Source: CAXQUZ01 sp942491145 (GTDB lineage Bacteria; Myxococcota_A; UBA796; UBA2385). Taken from it: a stretch of 64,000 bases of DNA. The notes below the pieces were generated by a model, which did no database searches, was not told the DNA's origin, and saw only the letters and a list, made by a program, of their open reading frames with translations. The stretch covers positions 4,003 through 68,002 of the forward strand of contig CALOBC010000028.1 in NCBI GenBank assembly GCA_942491145.1, read 5' to 3'. Positions 52,966 to 62,152 of this stretch are shown piece after piece. The stretch's first letter is position 1. The number at the start of each line of letters is the position of its first letter. A program made the position numbers and the translations under genes.

Positions 52966-55209
52966 ATGATCGAAACTCCCCTGCGCCCGCGGATTGACCT
53001 CGAAGATGGGTGGGAGTTCATTCGCAAACGGGTCGGCCGTTCCTGGCTGAGCGGACACGGCGGAGGTGGTCATCCCGTAGCACTCCCCCACTGTTGGAAC
53101 GCGTCCGACACCTTTCAGTACGGTCACATGAGCTACTCCGGCTGGGGCGCCTACCGAAGGCACAGAACTCTCCCGATACCCGACACCGGGAAAGGCATCG
53201 TCTGGAACCTCCGCACCGGAGGCTTCTACGGCCCAGGCGAGGTGTGGTTCGACGGCCGCCGACTGGCGAGGGTTGACGGCCAGTATCTGGGCGCCGCCGT
53301 CGACCTCCCGCCGCTCAGAGGAGCGACCGGGCACCTGATGGCCTTCCGCCTCGACAACCGCTGGCACCGCAACGTCCTGCCCGGTTTCCGCCAACCGGAT
53401 TTCATTCTCCACGGCGGTCTCGCCGGAGGCGTCTGGATGGAGGGTCTTCCAGAACGACACCTGGATACCGACAGGATCAGTATCGACTGCCGAGAACAGG
53501 AGTCGGGCGCCGAACTGGTGACCATCGATTGGGCTGCCGCCGCAACCGCGGCATCTCATGCCGAGATAACGGTGGACTGGGTTGTCACCGATGCCGCCGG
53601 ACATCCGGTGGGCGCCGCTCCGGTTTGGCGGGGTCCGCAAGACGGGGTGCAACGGTCAGCGACAATCGAAATATCCGATCCGCGATGTTGGTCGCCCGAA
53701 GACCCTGCCCTTTACTGGGCGGAAGGGGCATCTCGCTATCGACGGCAACCCTATCGATATCGTCCGCGTGCGCTTCGGTGTGACCCGCACCGAGTTTCGG
53801 CAGCGTGACGGCTTGTATCTCGACGGGATCCGGATCGACCTCCACGAGTACAGCCGTCACGAAGCGATCCCGGGTTTCGGCGCTGCACTCCCGGACGACC
53901 TGCAGCGCCGTGACGCTCAGATCCTCAAGGATTTGGGGTGCAACTTTGTCCGTCTTTCCCCACTACCGCAATCTCCCCTCTTCCTCGATGCGTGCGACGA
54001 GCTCGGAATCATGGTCTACCCGGAGATCGCGACGTGGAAGAGCGTTCGTTCGGCACGAGGTTGGCGGAAAGCCGCCCGCAGCCAGATAGAGAAGCCTCAT
54101 CAAACGCGATCGGCATCATCCCAGCGTGATCGTATGGGGCATAGGGAAACGAATCGCGCTCTCCACAAGGCCTACCTCGAACTGCGGTCGATCGCCCGGG
54201 AACTCGACCCCGAACGGCCGGTCACCTACGCCGAAAACCACCTCAAGCGAGCGCGGCGGCAGCACACTGTCGCCCTTCCCGACATTTGGGGTGTGAACTT
54301 CACGAACTCGAGGTATTGGATGACGCCTGTCAGATCGGGCCGCACGGAGAACGTCCTCGTATCGGAATGCGGCAACCACACTGAAAGCATCAGAGGAGAC
54401 GATCGCCAGGAACTCATGCAGGTCGCGGTCATCGAGCGGGATTGGGAGCTGATGGCCGACCGGAGGTTCGTGGCCGGTCATACGATCTGGTGTCTCGCCG
54501 ACTATGCCACGGAGCACCGGAAGAGGTTTGTCCGGCGTCCCGGGTTGCTCGCACGCGCAGCTTGCCGACCCAAAATGGCGGCCGAGCTCTTCCGAGCACG
54601 GTACACTGAGCGCCCGTTTGTTTCACTCCACATCACCGAGCCCGGGCCGGCAGCGCCGCCGACCAGATGATTTTCGCATCGAGCACCGGGCCGACGGTGT
54701 CGAGGTTTTCACGGGCGAACGCCGAACTCCACGCCTTCACCAATTGCGAGACCCTGCGCCTCGCCCGGGACGGCTTCGATGATCGCCGTCCTCGAGGGCG
54801 CCATCCACCAGCGTGCTGCCCCTATACGGTGGATTTTGGAGGAGAAAGAGATCATCGCCCACTGCCGCTCGACGGCAACGTGGTTCAGGACAGAGTGACG
54901 CGGCACGGCGAGGCCGAGCGGATCCACCTCAGTTTGCCATCGGCGGGCTCAGCAGCTCCGACAATGGAACTGGACGTCGAGATTTTTGATTCGACCCACG
55001 CAGTGGTCCGCAACTGGCATGGCGCCGTTCGGCTCAGGTGGAAGGCCCCAAGCCTAGACTCCACTCCTACAACGAAGCGCAGGAAGTGGTGATCGCGCGA
55101 GCCTCGGAAAGCCAGAACCTACGTTTCGATAGAGGGCAGCCACGAAGCGGTGGTCGTCACGGCCTCGGCCGAGGGTCTGAAACCCGGCATCCTGTCACTC
55201 CACGGGTGA
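52966..55209 (+). CDS. Glycoside hydrolase family 2-like enzyme, frameshifted
   Basis: This is a GH2-type protein of about 745 residues (beta-galactosidase/glucuronidase clan). The N-terminal sugar-binding jelly roll has DLEDGWEFIRKR, VALPHCWNASDT and YSGWGAYRR, and an immunoglobulin-like linker follows. The TIM barrel contains LDGIRIDLHEYSRHEAIPG and FVRLSPLPQSP. The acid/base region reads VIVWGIGNES after correcting one surplus A near 54,145, and LVSECGNH is the likely nucleophile Glu. The C-terminus (about 54,670-55,209) is in shifting frames and ends GLKPGILSLHG. It stops 10 bases before the convergent nucleotidyltransferase. Substrate is probably a beta-linked hexose or uronic acid. Confidence 0.75.
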
Positions 55210-55219
55210 ACGGGAAGTG

Positions 55220-56194
55220 TCAGTCAACCACAACCGAATCGACGACCACCTGACCGGATCCGACGCGGCCGCCGCGAAGCACGATCGAGCGTCGGACGAC
55301 AGCACGATTCCCGATGACGCACCCGGACTCGAGAAATACCTCGGGACCGATCTCGCTGCCAACACCGACCATCGCCCCGGGTTCCATTTCCCACGGGATC
55401 CAACACCATGGCCAATCCATCTGCTTGCGAGCTGGGCAGCTTGTCCGGTCCTGAACTCATCGCGCAGGATCTTCCGACTCAGCGAGAAGGAGATCACCGG
55501 GCGAGGAAACCTGCAGTCCCGTTCGGCTGTGCGTACCCCAACGACCCTTGCGCCGTCGTCGATGTGCCGCTGAATGGCCTCATTACCTGGAAGGTTCGAC
55601 CGTACTCCTCCTCGTGCCGAGCGGGACAGAGTCGCGAGAGATCGGCAGAACCAGTTCGGGAGAGGAAAGAGAAAGTGTGGGGGGCTGACCGTGCACGAGG
55701 GGCGCTCTCCTCCGATCGTTGGTTTTTCCACATTTCGACGAACCTCGTCGCCGTCGAGTTCGACCGCTGCGCTTCGTGAAACCCGTTCAGGTTCCACATC
55801 GAGCAGGCTGAGCACGGTCTCCGCCCTTCCCCGGCGGTCAGGGAGATCTCTTATGAGGGGAACGTTGACAAGGCTGTCGCATGCCGACACGATGAATCGA
55901 CCCTCGATGAGATGGGCCGCCAGTCCCAGGGCGTGGGCCATCCCCAGACGTTTCACGCTGGGTGACCCATCGCACCGAACTCCAGTGACGAGCCATCTCT
56001 GCTATGCGATCGCGAATTTCGTTATCACCCTCACCGACGACCATGATCAGGTCCCGAACACCGCACTCCATAATGGGCTCCATCGCCCTTTCGACCAGCG
56101 GGCGCCCGACAACTGGAACCATCGCCTTGCTGCGATGATCGGTCACTGGTTCCAACCGGGTGCCCAGCCCTGCGGCAAGGATGACTGCCTGCAT
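55220..56194 (-). CDS. Sugar-nucleotide pyrophosphorylase (nucleotidyltransferase), frameshifted
   Basis: It begins MQAVILAAGLGTRLEPVT, the textbook start of sugar-1-phosphate nucleotidyltransferases (G-x-G-T-R-x-x-P-x-T), followed by AMVPVVGRPLVERAME (Lys-Pro-like site). After a shift it continues FIVSACDSLVN. The C-terminus is a left-handed beta-helix-type segment (MVGVGSEIGPEVFLESGCVI, then NRAVVRRSIVL), as in GlmU/RmlA relatives. It converts a sugar-1-phosphate and NTP into NDP-sugar. Its ATG overlaps the kinase stop (TGATG), so the two are translationally coupled. At least three shifts occur. Confidence 0.78.
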
Positions 56195-57567
56195 CAGATC
56201 CCGTCCACGAGATGGACAGCCCCAGCTGATGAACAGACGTTGTAGGTGGCAGCCTCTCCGCGCCACCGGGTGAACGGCGGCGTATTCCATCTTTACCCTT
56301 TCAATGATCGAAGGCGCCGCTCTTGGATCAATCAAAGCAATACAGCTCCCGCCGAACCCTGCTCCACAGAACCTCGGTCCATAGACTCCCGGCGTGGAAC
56401 GCAACGCCTCCCACAAAGAGACGATCTCCGGCGTGCCGCCTCTGTTAGTTTTCTATAGAGCTCTCTCCGGAAGCGGTCATCAGCGAGCCGAATTCACGGA
56501 GAATCGAGCGAGCGTTGAGGCTTCGCCCCCCGCCACCGGTGCTGCTCGAAAAAGTGCAGCGCGCGCCGCCGGAGGCATCGAACCTCTCCCGAACTCCTCG
56601 AATACAGCCAGATCGACCTCGAACAACAGGGCGGCGTTCACCCCCCTCCACTCATCTCGAGCAGCCGACTCGCTGCCTGGTGACATTCCCGACCATGGCG
56701 TTGAAGGACCAACCCACGAGGGCACGGGACAGACCCGAAAACGCCACCAGCAGGGACGCAGGCGATCCGTCCTCCGGCGAGCGGCACCTGGCGAATCTTG
56801 AGGTCGAGCAATCCGCCTCGTCGAGTTGTCCCTGCTTGGCGGAGAATGATCGATTGGTCGGGGGCGGCCGCTCGCAACCCCCAGAAAAGTGTTTTCCCGC
56901 CCGTTGGACCGGGCGGAAATCCGTTCTCGCAGGAGCTCGATTCGGCTGGCGTGGACCATCGCTGTGAAGCCGGCGATCAGTACCGCCGCCGATGAACTCA
57001 GACCCGCCCCCGGAAGGTGCCGCTGATCACCGCTCTGAGCCCGGCCTTGCGGAATTGGTGACCGAGGCCGAATACAAAAGACCGCTGCGCGCGCATGATG
57101 TCAATCTCCGGGTCGAGTCGAAGTCAGGATTCTAGCGGGTCGACTGTCGCCGTCCCGGAAAACTGGAGGCTTCTCCGGAAATCTCGGGGCGGGGTTCTGT
57201 GATCCGTGTCGCCACCACCGTCGCGGACCGATCGGGAATGCCATCCCGGTGGCGACCCGCCCTGATGGTCCACATGGGCGCCGAGAGGACAGACTCTAGG
57301 GGTGATATCACCGAAAACGCGCCCCCGGATCCCTCCACCGGCATTCCTGAGGATCTCCGCCAGCTCCCGTGCACGACCCGCGAGGACACGTTGTCCTCGA
57401 TTCGCGTCGACTGCCTGATCGGGGCCGCGAGTTGGAAAATCAAATGGACAACCCCGGGGCTCCGCACACGCTCGCGACCACCGTCGCGCTTCGGATGAGA
57501 AAGCCACAAAATGTCGAAGAGAATGGTGGAACTCCATCGGTCGACCGAGACTAGCGTCGAGCCACAT
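56194..57567 (-). CDS. GHMP sugar kinase, galacturonokinase/galactokinase-like, frameshifted
   Basis: Assembled from three frames, this is a GHMP kinase. The N-terminal PRVCPLGAHVDHQGG (about 57,260-57,310) resembles plant galacturonokinase more than GalK (GEHTDYN). The ATP loop reads PGAGLSSSAAVLIAGFTA after correction near 57,000. Then come SRIELLRERI, FLGVASG, QSIILRQAG, ECHQAASRLLEMSGG and the C-terminal GVYGPRFCGAGFGGSCIALID. It phosphorylates a sugar at C1. The stop overlaps the start of the pyrophosphorylase gene. The start is uncertain; ATG at 57567 or 57537 both fit. The kinase plus pyrophosphorylase form a salvage route to an NDP-sugar. Confidence 0.72.
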
Positions 57568-57655
57568 CTTCAGCGAGGCCTCTCCAATCGTGATGGGGTC
57601 GGCGTGACCGCGGCCGATGGGTTCTGATATCTTCGCCCCACCAGGAGGAAGTACA

Positions 57656-59579
57656 TTGGCTACCAACGAGACTTTTCCCATCGACCTCGATCAATTCCGT
57701 CCCACTGGCTCTCGACCCCGCAGTCGAGGAACTCGACATCGGAGCAGCTTGGACCAGCTCGCGAAGAATGTCCAACTGTGCCGCGACGCCATCATCTTCT
57801 TCACGGCGACCGGGGCTGCCAGCGGCGTCGGCGGACACACCGGCGGTGCGTACGACATCGTCCCCGAAGTACTCATTGCCGACGGCTTCATGCGCGGCGG
57901 TGACACGGTCTTGAAGACCTATTTCGACGAGGCCGGACACCGGGTGGCCATACAGTACCTCCTCTCGGTTCTCAACGGCCACCTGCCCGCTGCGGCCCTG
58001 CTCCACTACCGCGAGGCCGGCGCCCACCTGCCCGGTCACCCCGAATTCGGCCACACGCCGGGAGTCGGCTTCAGCTCCGGTCGCCTCGGCCATATGTGGC
58101 CGCACGTCAACGGCGTGGCGATGGCCAACCCCGGCAAGGCGGTCTTCTGCTTCGGCTCCGACGGTTCGCTCCAGGAGGGCAACGACGCCGAGGCCGCGCG
58201 CTTCGCGGTCGGCGCAACCTCAACGTCAAGCTGATCATCGACGACAACGACATCACCATCGCCGGCCACCCCAGCGCCTATCTGCCCGGCTATTCGGTCG
58301 CCAAGACCCTCACCGGCCACGGCCTGGTGGTGGACGAGGGTGACGGCGAAGACCTGGGAAATCTGTACTCGCGGATGGCGCGGGCCCTCCGCACCGACGG
58401 ACCCGGTGGCGGTCGTCAACCAGCGCCCGATGGCAGTCGGGATCCCGGGCATCGAAGGAACACCCAAGGCCCACGACGTGATTCGCCTCGATCTTGCGCG
58501 AAGAACTACCTCACGAGCGGGGCCACGGCGATGCCGTGGCCTACCTCGATTCGATCACCAAAACACCGAACCCCCACGTCTACCTCGGCGCCGGCGACCG
58601 CAAGGACTCCAACCGCAATCTCTTCGGCCACGTCGTGGTCGACATCCTGGGGAGATGGACGAGGCCACCCGGAAGTCAAGCGTCCTGGTCGTTGATTCCG
58701 ACCTCGAGGGCTCCTGCGGGTTGGTCCACATCAAGAAGGCCTTCCCCGAGATCTACGTCAGCTCGGGCATCATGGAACGCGGCAACTTCGCCGCGGCGGC
58801 GGGTTCGGGTTGGAGGCCGGCAAACAGGGGATCTTCGGCACCTTCAGCGCCTTTCTCGAAATGTGCGTCTCGGAGATCACGATGGCCCGGCTCAACGGCT
58901 GCAACGTGCTGTGCCACTTCTCGCACGCCGGTGTCGACGACATGGCCGACAACACCTGCCACTTCGGTCTCAACAATTTCTTCGCCGACAACGGGCTCGA
59001 GCACGACGAGCACCCGACCCGCCTCTACTTCCCGGCCGACGGCGGCCAGATGAGGGCCTGCGTCGGAGGATCTTCAACGACCCCGGTCTGCGCTTCGTCT
59101 TTTCCAACCGGTCGAAACTGCCGGTGATCCTCGATGCAGACGGGGCCGAACTCTTCGGTAACGGATACGAATTCGTGCCGGGCCGGGACGAGATCGTTCG
59201 GGACGCTTCGCCGGATGGTGGTTTCGTCGTCAGCTTCGGCGACACGCTCTACCGCGCGCTCGACGCCGTCGAGCGTCTTCGCGCAGAGGGTGTCGACGTC
59301 GGTCTCATCAACAAATCGACCCTCAACATCGTCGACGAAGACATGCTTGAAAAAATCGGCGCGTGCCGGTGGGTGCTGGTCGCCGAGAGCCTCAACCAGC
59401 GAACCGGTCTCGGCGTCCGCTTTGGCACATGGCTGCTGCAACGCGGATTCGCGCCCCGATACGACCACGTCGGCACAAACCGCGAGGGCTCCGGCGGGCT
59501 GTGGCAGCAGATGGGCCACCAGGGGCTCGATTCCGAACAACTTCAGGCCAGGATCCGCGAGCTGACCGGCCAAAGATGA
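57656..59579 (+). CDS. Transketolase-family enzyme, frameshifted
   Basis: This is a thiamine-diphosphate enzyme of about 640 residues. The TPP-binding N-terminal half has TGAASGVGGHTGGAYDIVPE, LPGHPEFGHTPGVGFSSG and CFGSDGSLQEGND (GDG-like metal/TPP motif), then IDDNDITIAGHPSAY. The pyrimidine-binding half has LVVDSDLEGSCGLVHIKKAFP and IMERGNFAAAAG. GIFGTFSAFLEM and NNFFADNGLEHDEHP follow. The C-terminal domain has LINKSTLNIVDEDML. The start is TTG at 57656, with AGGAGGAA 5-6 bases upstream. At least five single-base shifts occur. Its length and C-terminal extension differ from canonical TktA, so the donor/acceptor pair is open. Confidence 0.78.
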
Positions 59580-60173
59580 CCCGCCGCAAGGCAGTCGGCG
59601 CGGCGGCGCTTCTGCTGCTCCTGTCGAGCTGTTCCACAGCGGTCGACATGGGCAGCGGCGTCAGCAGGCGCGGCGATCACCTGTTCTTTTACGATGGTCC
59701 GGAGTTGGACGCTACAGTGGGGACTCATCAGGCGGGTTCGGCGTTGGGCGACGAGTGGCTTGTCGTGGCGGCCAACTGCAGGCGACTTCGCCGAGCGGCG
59801 TCCTGACGATCCACCGCGACGCCGTCGCCCTTCGGTCACCCGACGGACGGCGGCTGCCGTTGCTGACGCAGAAAGAATTCCTCGCCGCCTACGGAAAGAT
59901 CCGTTTCCAGATACGGCGGACGCAGATTTCGACCACGGCCTCTCGAACCTACCCTGGAGATCCGGAGAACATTCGCTTCTGCGACCGCTGGTTCTTTGCC
60001 GAACCGGCCCGCGGCTTCCCCACCGACGAACTGCGCGTCACGACGTTCGAGATGTGTTCCGGCCCGCTCGTATTCAGCGTGCCGGGCGGCATCCAGCCGG
60101 ACGCTGGCGCCTGGTCATCGATCTCGAGGAAAGCAGGGTCGACATTCCGTTCGAAGTCGATGACAGCTATTAG
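59576..60173 (+). CDS. Hypothetical lipoprotein, one or more frameshifts
   Basis: The start ATG overlaps the transketolase stop by four bases (ATGA), implying coupled translation. The N-terminus MTRRKAVGAAALLLLLSSC is a lipoprotein signal with lipobox LSSC. After about 65 residues the frame shifts near 59,775. The continuation includes VLTIHRDAVALRSPDGRRLP, ENIRFCDRWFF and a terminal DIPFEVDDSY. The intended length is about 198 residues. No family recognised. A short inverted-repeat block follows. Confidence 0.55.
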
Positions 60174-60242
60174 CTTTTAGCGGTTAGCGGTTAGCGCCAG
60201 TGAAAAAATGAAAGCCAATGAACCGCTAACAGCTAACGGCTG
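60174..60242. repeat. TTAGC-word repeat hairpin between convergent genes
   Basis: The left side has TTAGCTTTTAGCGGTTAGCGG-type words and the right side CCGCTAACAGCTAACGGC-type complements, giving an imperfect stem-loop. It separates the lipoprotein and adenylate kinase genes, which converge here, so a terminator role is likely. Confidence 0.7.
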
Positions 60243-60906
60243 CTAGCTGAGCTTGCTCAGCTCGGCCAGCGCCTGATCCTTCACGCCATCGATCGACTGC
60301 GTGCCGTCGACCTTGATCAGCTTCGGTGCGTCCGCGGTCCCCTTCGCCTCGAGGTCGCCGTAGAACTCGGTCAGGACCTCGGTCTGGGCGTGGTAGGTGG
60401 CCAGACGGTTGCGGATGGTGTCCTCGCGGTCGTCATCGCGGTGGACCAAAGGCTCACCGGTGACGTCGTCCGACGCCTTCAACTTTGGGGGGATTGAAGG
60501 TCACGTGGTACACCCTGCCCGAGCCGGGGTGCGACCGCCGCCCGGAAAGCCGCATCACGATGTCGTCGTCGGGAACCGCGATCTCGACCACGGCGTCGAT
60601 CGCGACCCCGGCTTCGCGCATCGCCTCGGCCTGGGCCAGGGTCCGCGGAAAGCCGTCGAACAGGAATCCCGCCGAGCAGTCCGGCTGCTTGATCCTCTCC
60701 TTGACCAGACCGATGATGATGTCGTCGGACACCAGTCCGCCCGCATCCATGACGGCCTTGGCCTGCTTGCCGAGTTCGGTCCCGGCCGCCACCGCCGCGC
60801 GCAGCATGTCGCCGGTCGAGATCTGTGGAATTCCAAAACGCTCGCAGATGAATCGCGCCTGGGTGCCCTTGCCGGCGCCGGGTGGTCCGAGAAGAATCAG
60901 TCGCAT
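60243..60906 (-). CDS. adk: Adenylate kinase, frameshifted in a C homopolymer
   Basis: This is a long-type adenylate kinase of about 220 residues that interconverts AMP, ADP and ATP. It begins MRLILLGPPGAGKGTQA (P-loop). The NMP-binding FGIPQISTGDMLR and the lid region SGRRSHPGSGRVYHVTFNPP follow. It then continues only in another frame with SDDVTGEPLVHRDDD and NRLATYHAQTEVL. The lid lacks the four-Cys zinc set. The break is at a run of six C (60,486-60,492 region on the minus strand); five would restore NPPKLKASDDVTG. The ATG has GGAGGAC upstream. Confidence 0.88.
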
Positions 60907-61711
60907 GCAGCCGTCCTCCGATTCGCGGTGATCCGCGTTGATGTGGACCCCGACTCTTGCACATTCGATGCCCGCCATGCACCCGCCTCGACCCCGATCG
61001 ACCGCATTCCATCGATTTCGAGGCCATCCGGCGGTCATTTTCGGTCTTCATCGGCGTCCGGCCGTCGCACAGACCCCGGAACGACCCGCATCCCATCGGT
61101 CCGCGGAATTGTCGTAAAGTGTTCCAATTCAATATACTTCCGATCGCGTTCCCGGCACAGGTGCAGGCCCTGACGGCCCGTCCGACGTAACGGCGGGTGA
61201 CGACGGCTGCCGTTCCATCATGAGTAACGATTCGACCGCAGCCCATAAGTGGCATCGAAACCTCAACTTAGAGCTCGACGTCGAGGGATCCGTAACGATT
61301 CGGTAACAATCCTCGGAGACGAAGACCCGCAAGTCGTTTGTTCATTTGCAAGTGAAAAATTTCACAGACCTCTGTCAAACGTCGACACCCTCCACCGTAA
61401 GAGTTCCAGAAGCACGACTTAGGTCAACGAAATGTCAAAACCCCACCCCACAGGTGGGATGTTCGACCGGGCCAGTCAGCGCTCCGAGCACCCGATCCTC
61501 ACTGCGTGGGGCCCCGGCACTACCGCGACCGGAAACTGCCCGGCAACTCTGGTCACAATTCTTTTGTTTACAGTACTTTAAACCAGGATTCGAGGATTCT
61601 CGCCCGGGAGATTGTGAAATCAGGCACAGCTCTTGCTTGGTCCGTCCCCGATGAGAATTCGTGGATTTTTCGATTCAAAAGACCATTGGAGCTTGAAAGG
61701 AGGAACCCTGT
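60907..61711. other. Long upstream region of aprBA, without a supported gene
   Basis: No gene is supported in 805 bases. Possible signals are a sigma-70-like pair TTGTCG (61109-61114), 18 bases, TATACT (61133-61138), and the sigma-54-like element at 61622-61637. AAAGGAGGAA at 61696-61705 is a strong ribosome-binding site for aprB. Confidence 0.5.
61622..61637 (+). promoter_or_regulatory. Sigma-54-like (-24/-12) element upstream of aprBA
   Basis: AGGCAC, five bases, TTGCT: the conserved GG and GC pairs are separated by exactly 10 bases, with A replacing the first T of TGGCAC. Transcription would begin near 61,648, leaving a leader of about 64 bases before aprB. The match is good but a 12-base pattern can occur by chance. 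Confidence 0.45.
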
Positions 61712-62143
61712 ATGCCGAGTTTCGTCAATGTTGAAAAGTGTGACGGGTGTAAGGCGCTCGACAAGACCGCCTGCCAACACATCTGTCCAAACGACCTCAT
61801 GGTTCTCGATAAGGAGAAGATGAAGGCCTACAACCGTGAACCCGAGATGTGCTGGGAATGCTACAACTGCGTCAAGATCTGCCCGACCCAGGCCGTCGAC
61901 GTCCGCGGTTATGCGGACTTCGTGCCCATGGGCGCGTCGGTGGTGCCCCTGCGGTCCACCGATTCGATCATGTGGACGGTCAAGTTCCGCAGCGGCCAGG
62001 TGAAGCGGTTCAAATTCCCGATCCGCACCACCCCTGAAGGCCAGGCGGAACCCACCGGTGGCTGGAACACCGAGCCGGGCCTCGAGGGTCCGGTGCTCTT
62101 CACCGAGCCGGATTCCCTCGGCTGCGACGTGTGGACGAAGTAG
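61712..62143 (+). CDS. aprB: Adenylylsulfate reductase, beta (Fe-S) subunit
   Basis: This is a 143-residue AprB, the ferredoxin-like electron-input subunit of dissimilatory APS reductase. Two 4Fe-4S motifs are present. The first (CDGC, TACQHICP) has the AprB-type insertion between its second and third cysteines. The second is CWECYNCVKICP. The RGYADFVPMGASVVPLR segment and the C-terminal tail that wraps around AprA (EPGLEGPVLFTEP) are typical. AAAGGAGGAA precedes the ATG. It is 9 bases upstream of aprA. No frameshift is seen, unlike genes further left. Direction (sulfate reduction or sulfur oxidation) cannot be told. Confidence 0.93.
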   Translation: MPSFVNVEKCDGCKALDKTACQHICPNDLMVLDKEKMKAYNREPEMCWECYNCVKICPTQAVDVRGYADFVPMGASVVPLRSTDSIMWTVKFRSGQVKRFKFPIRTTPEGQAEPTGGWNTEPGLEGPVLFTEPDSLGCDVWTK

Positions 62144-62152
62144 GGGGGGATC

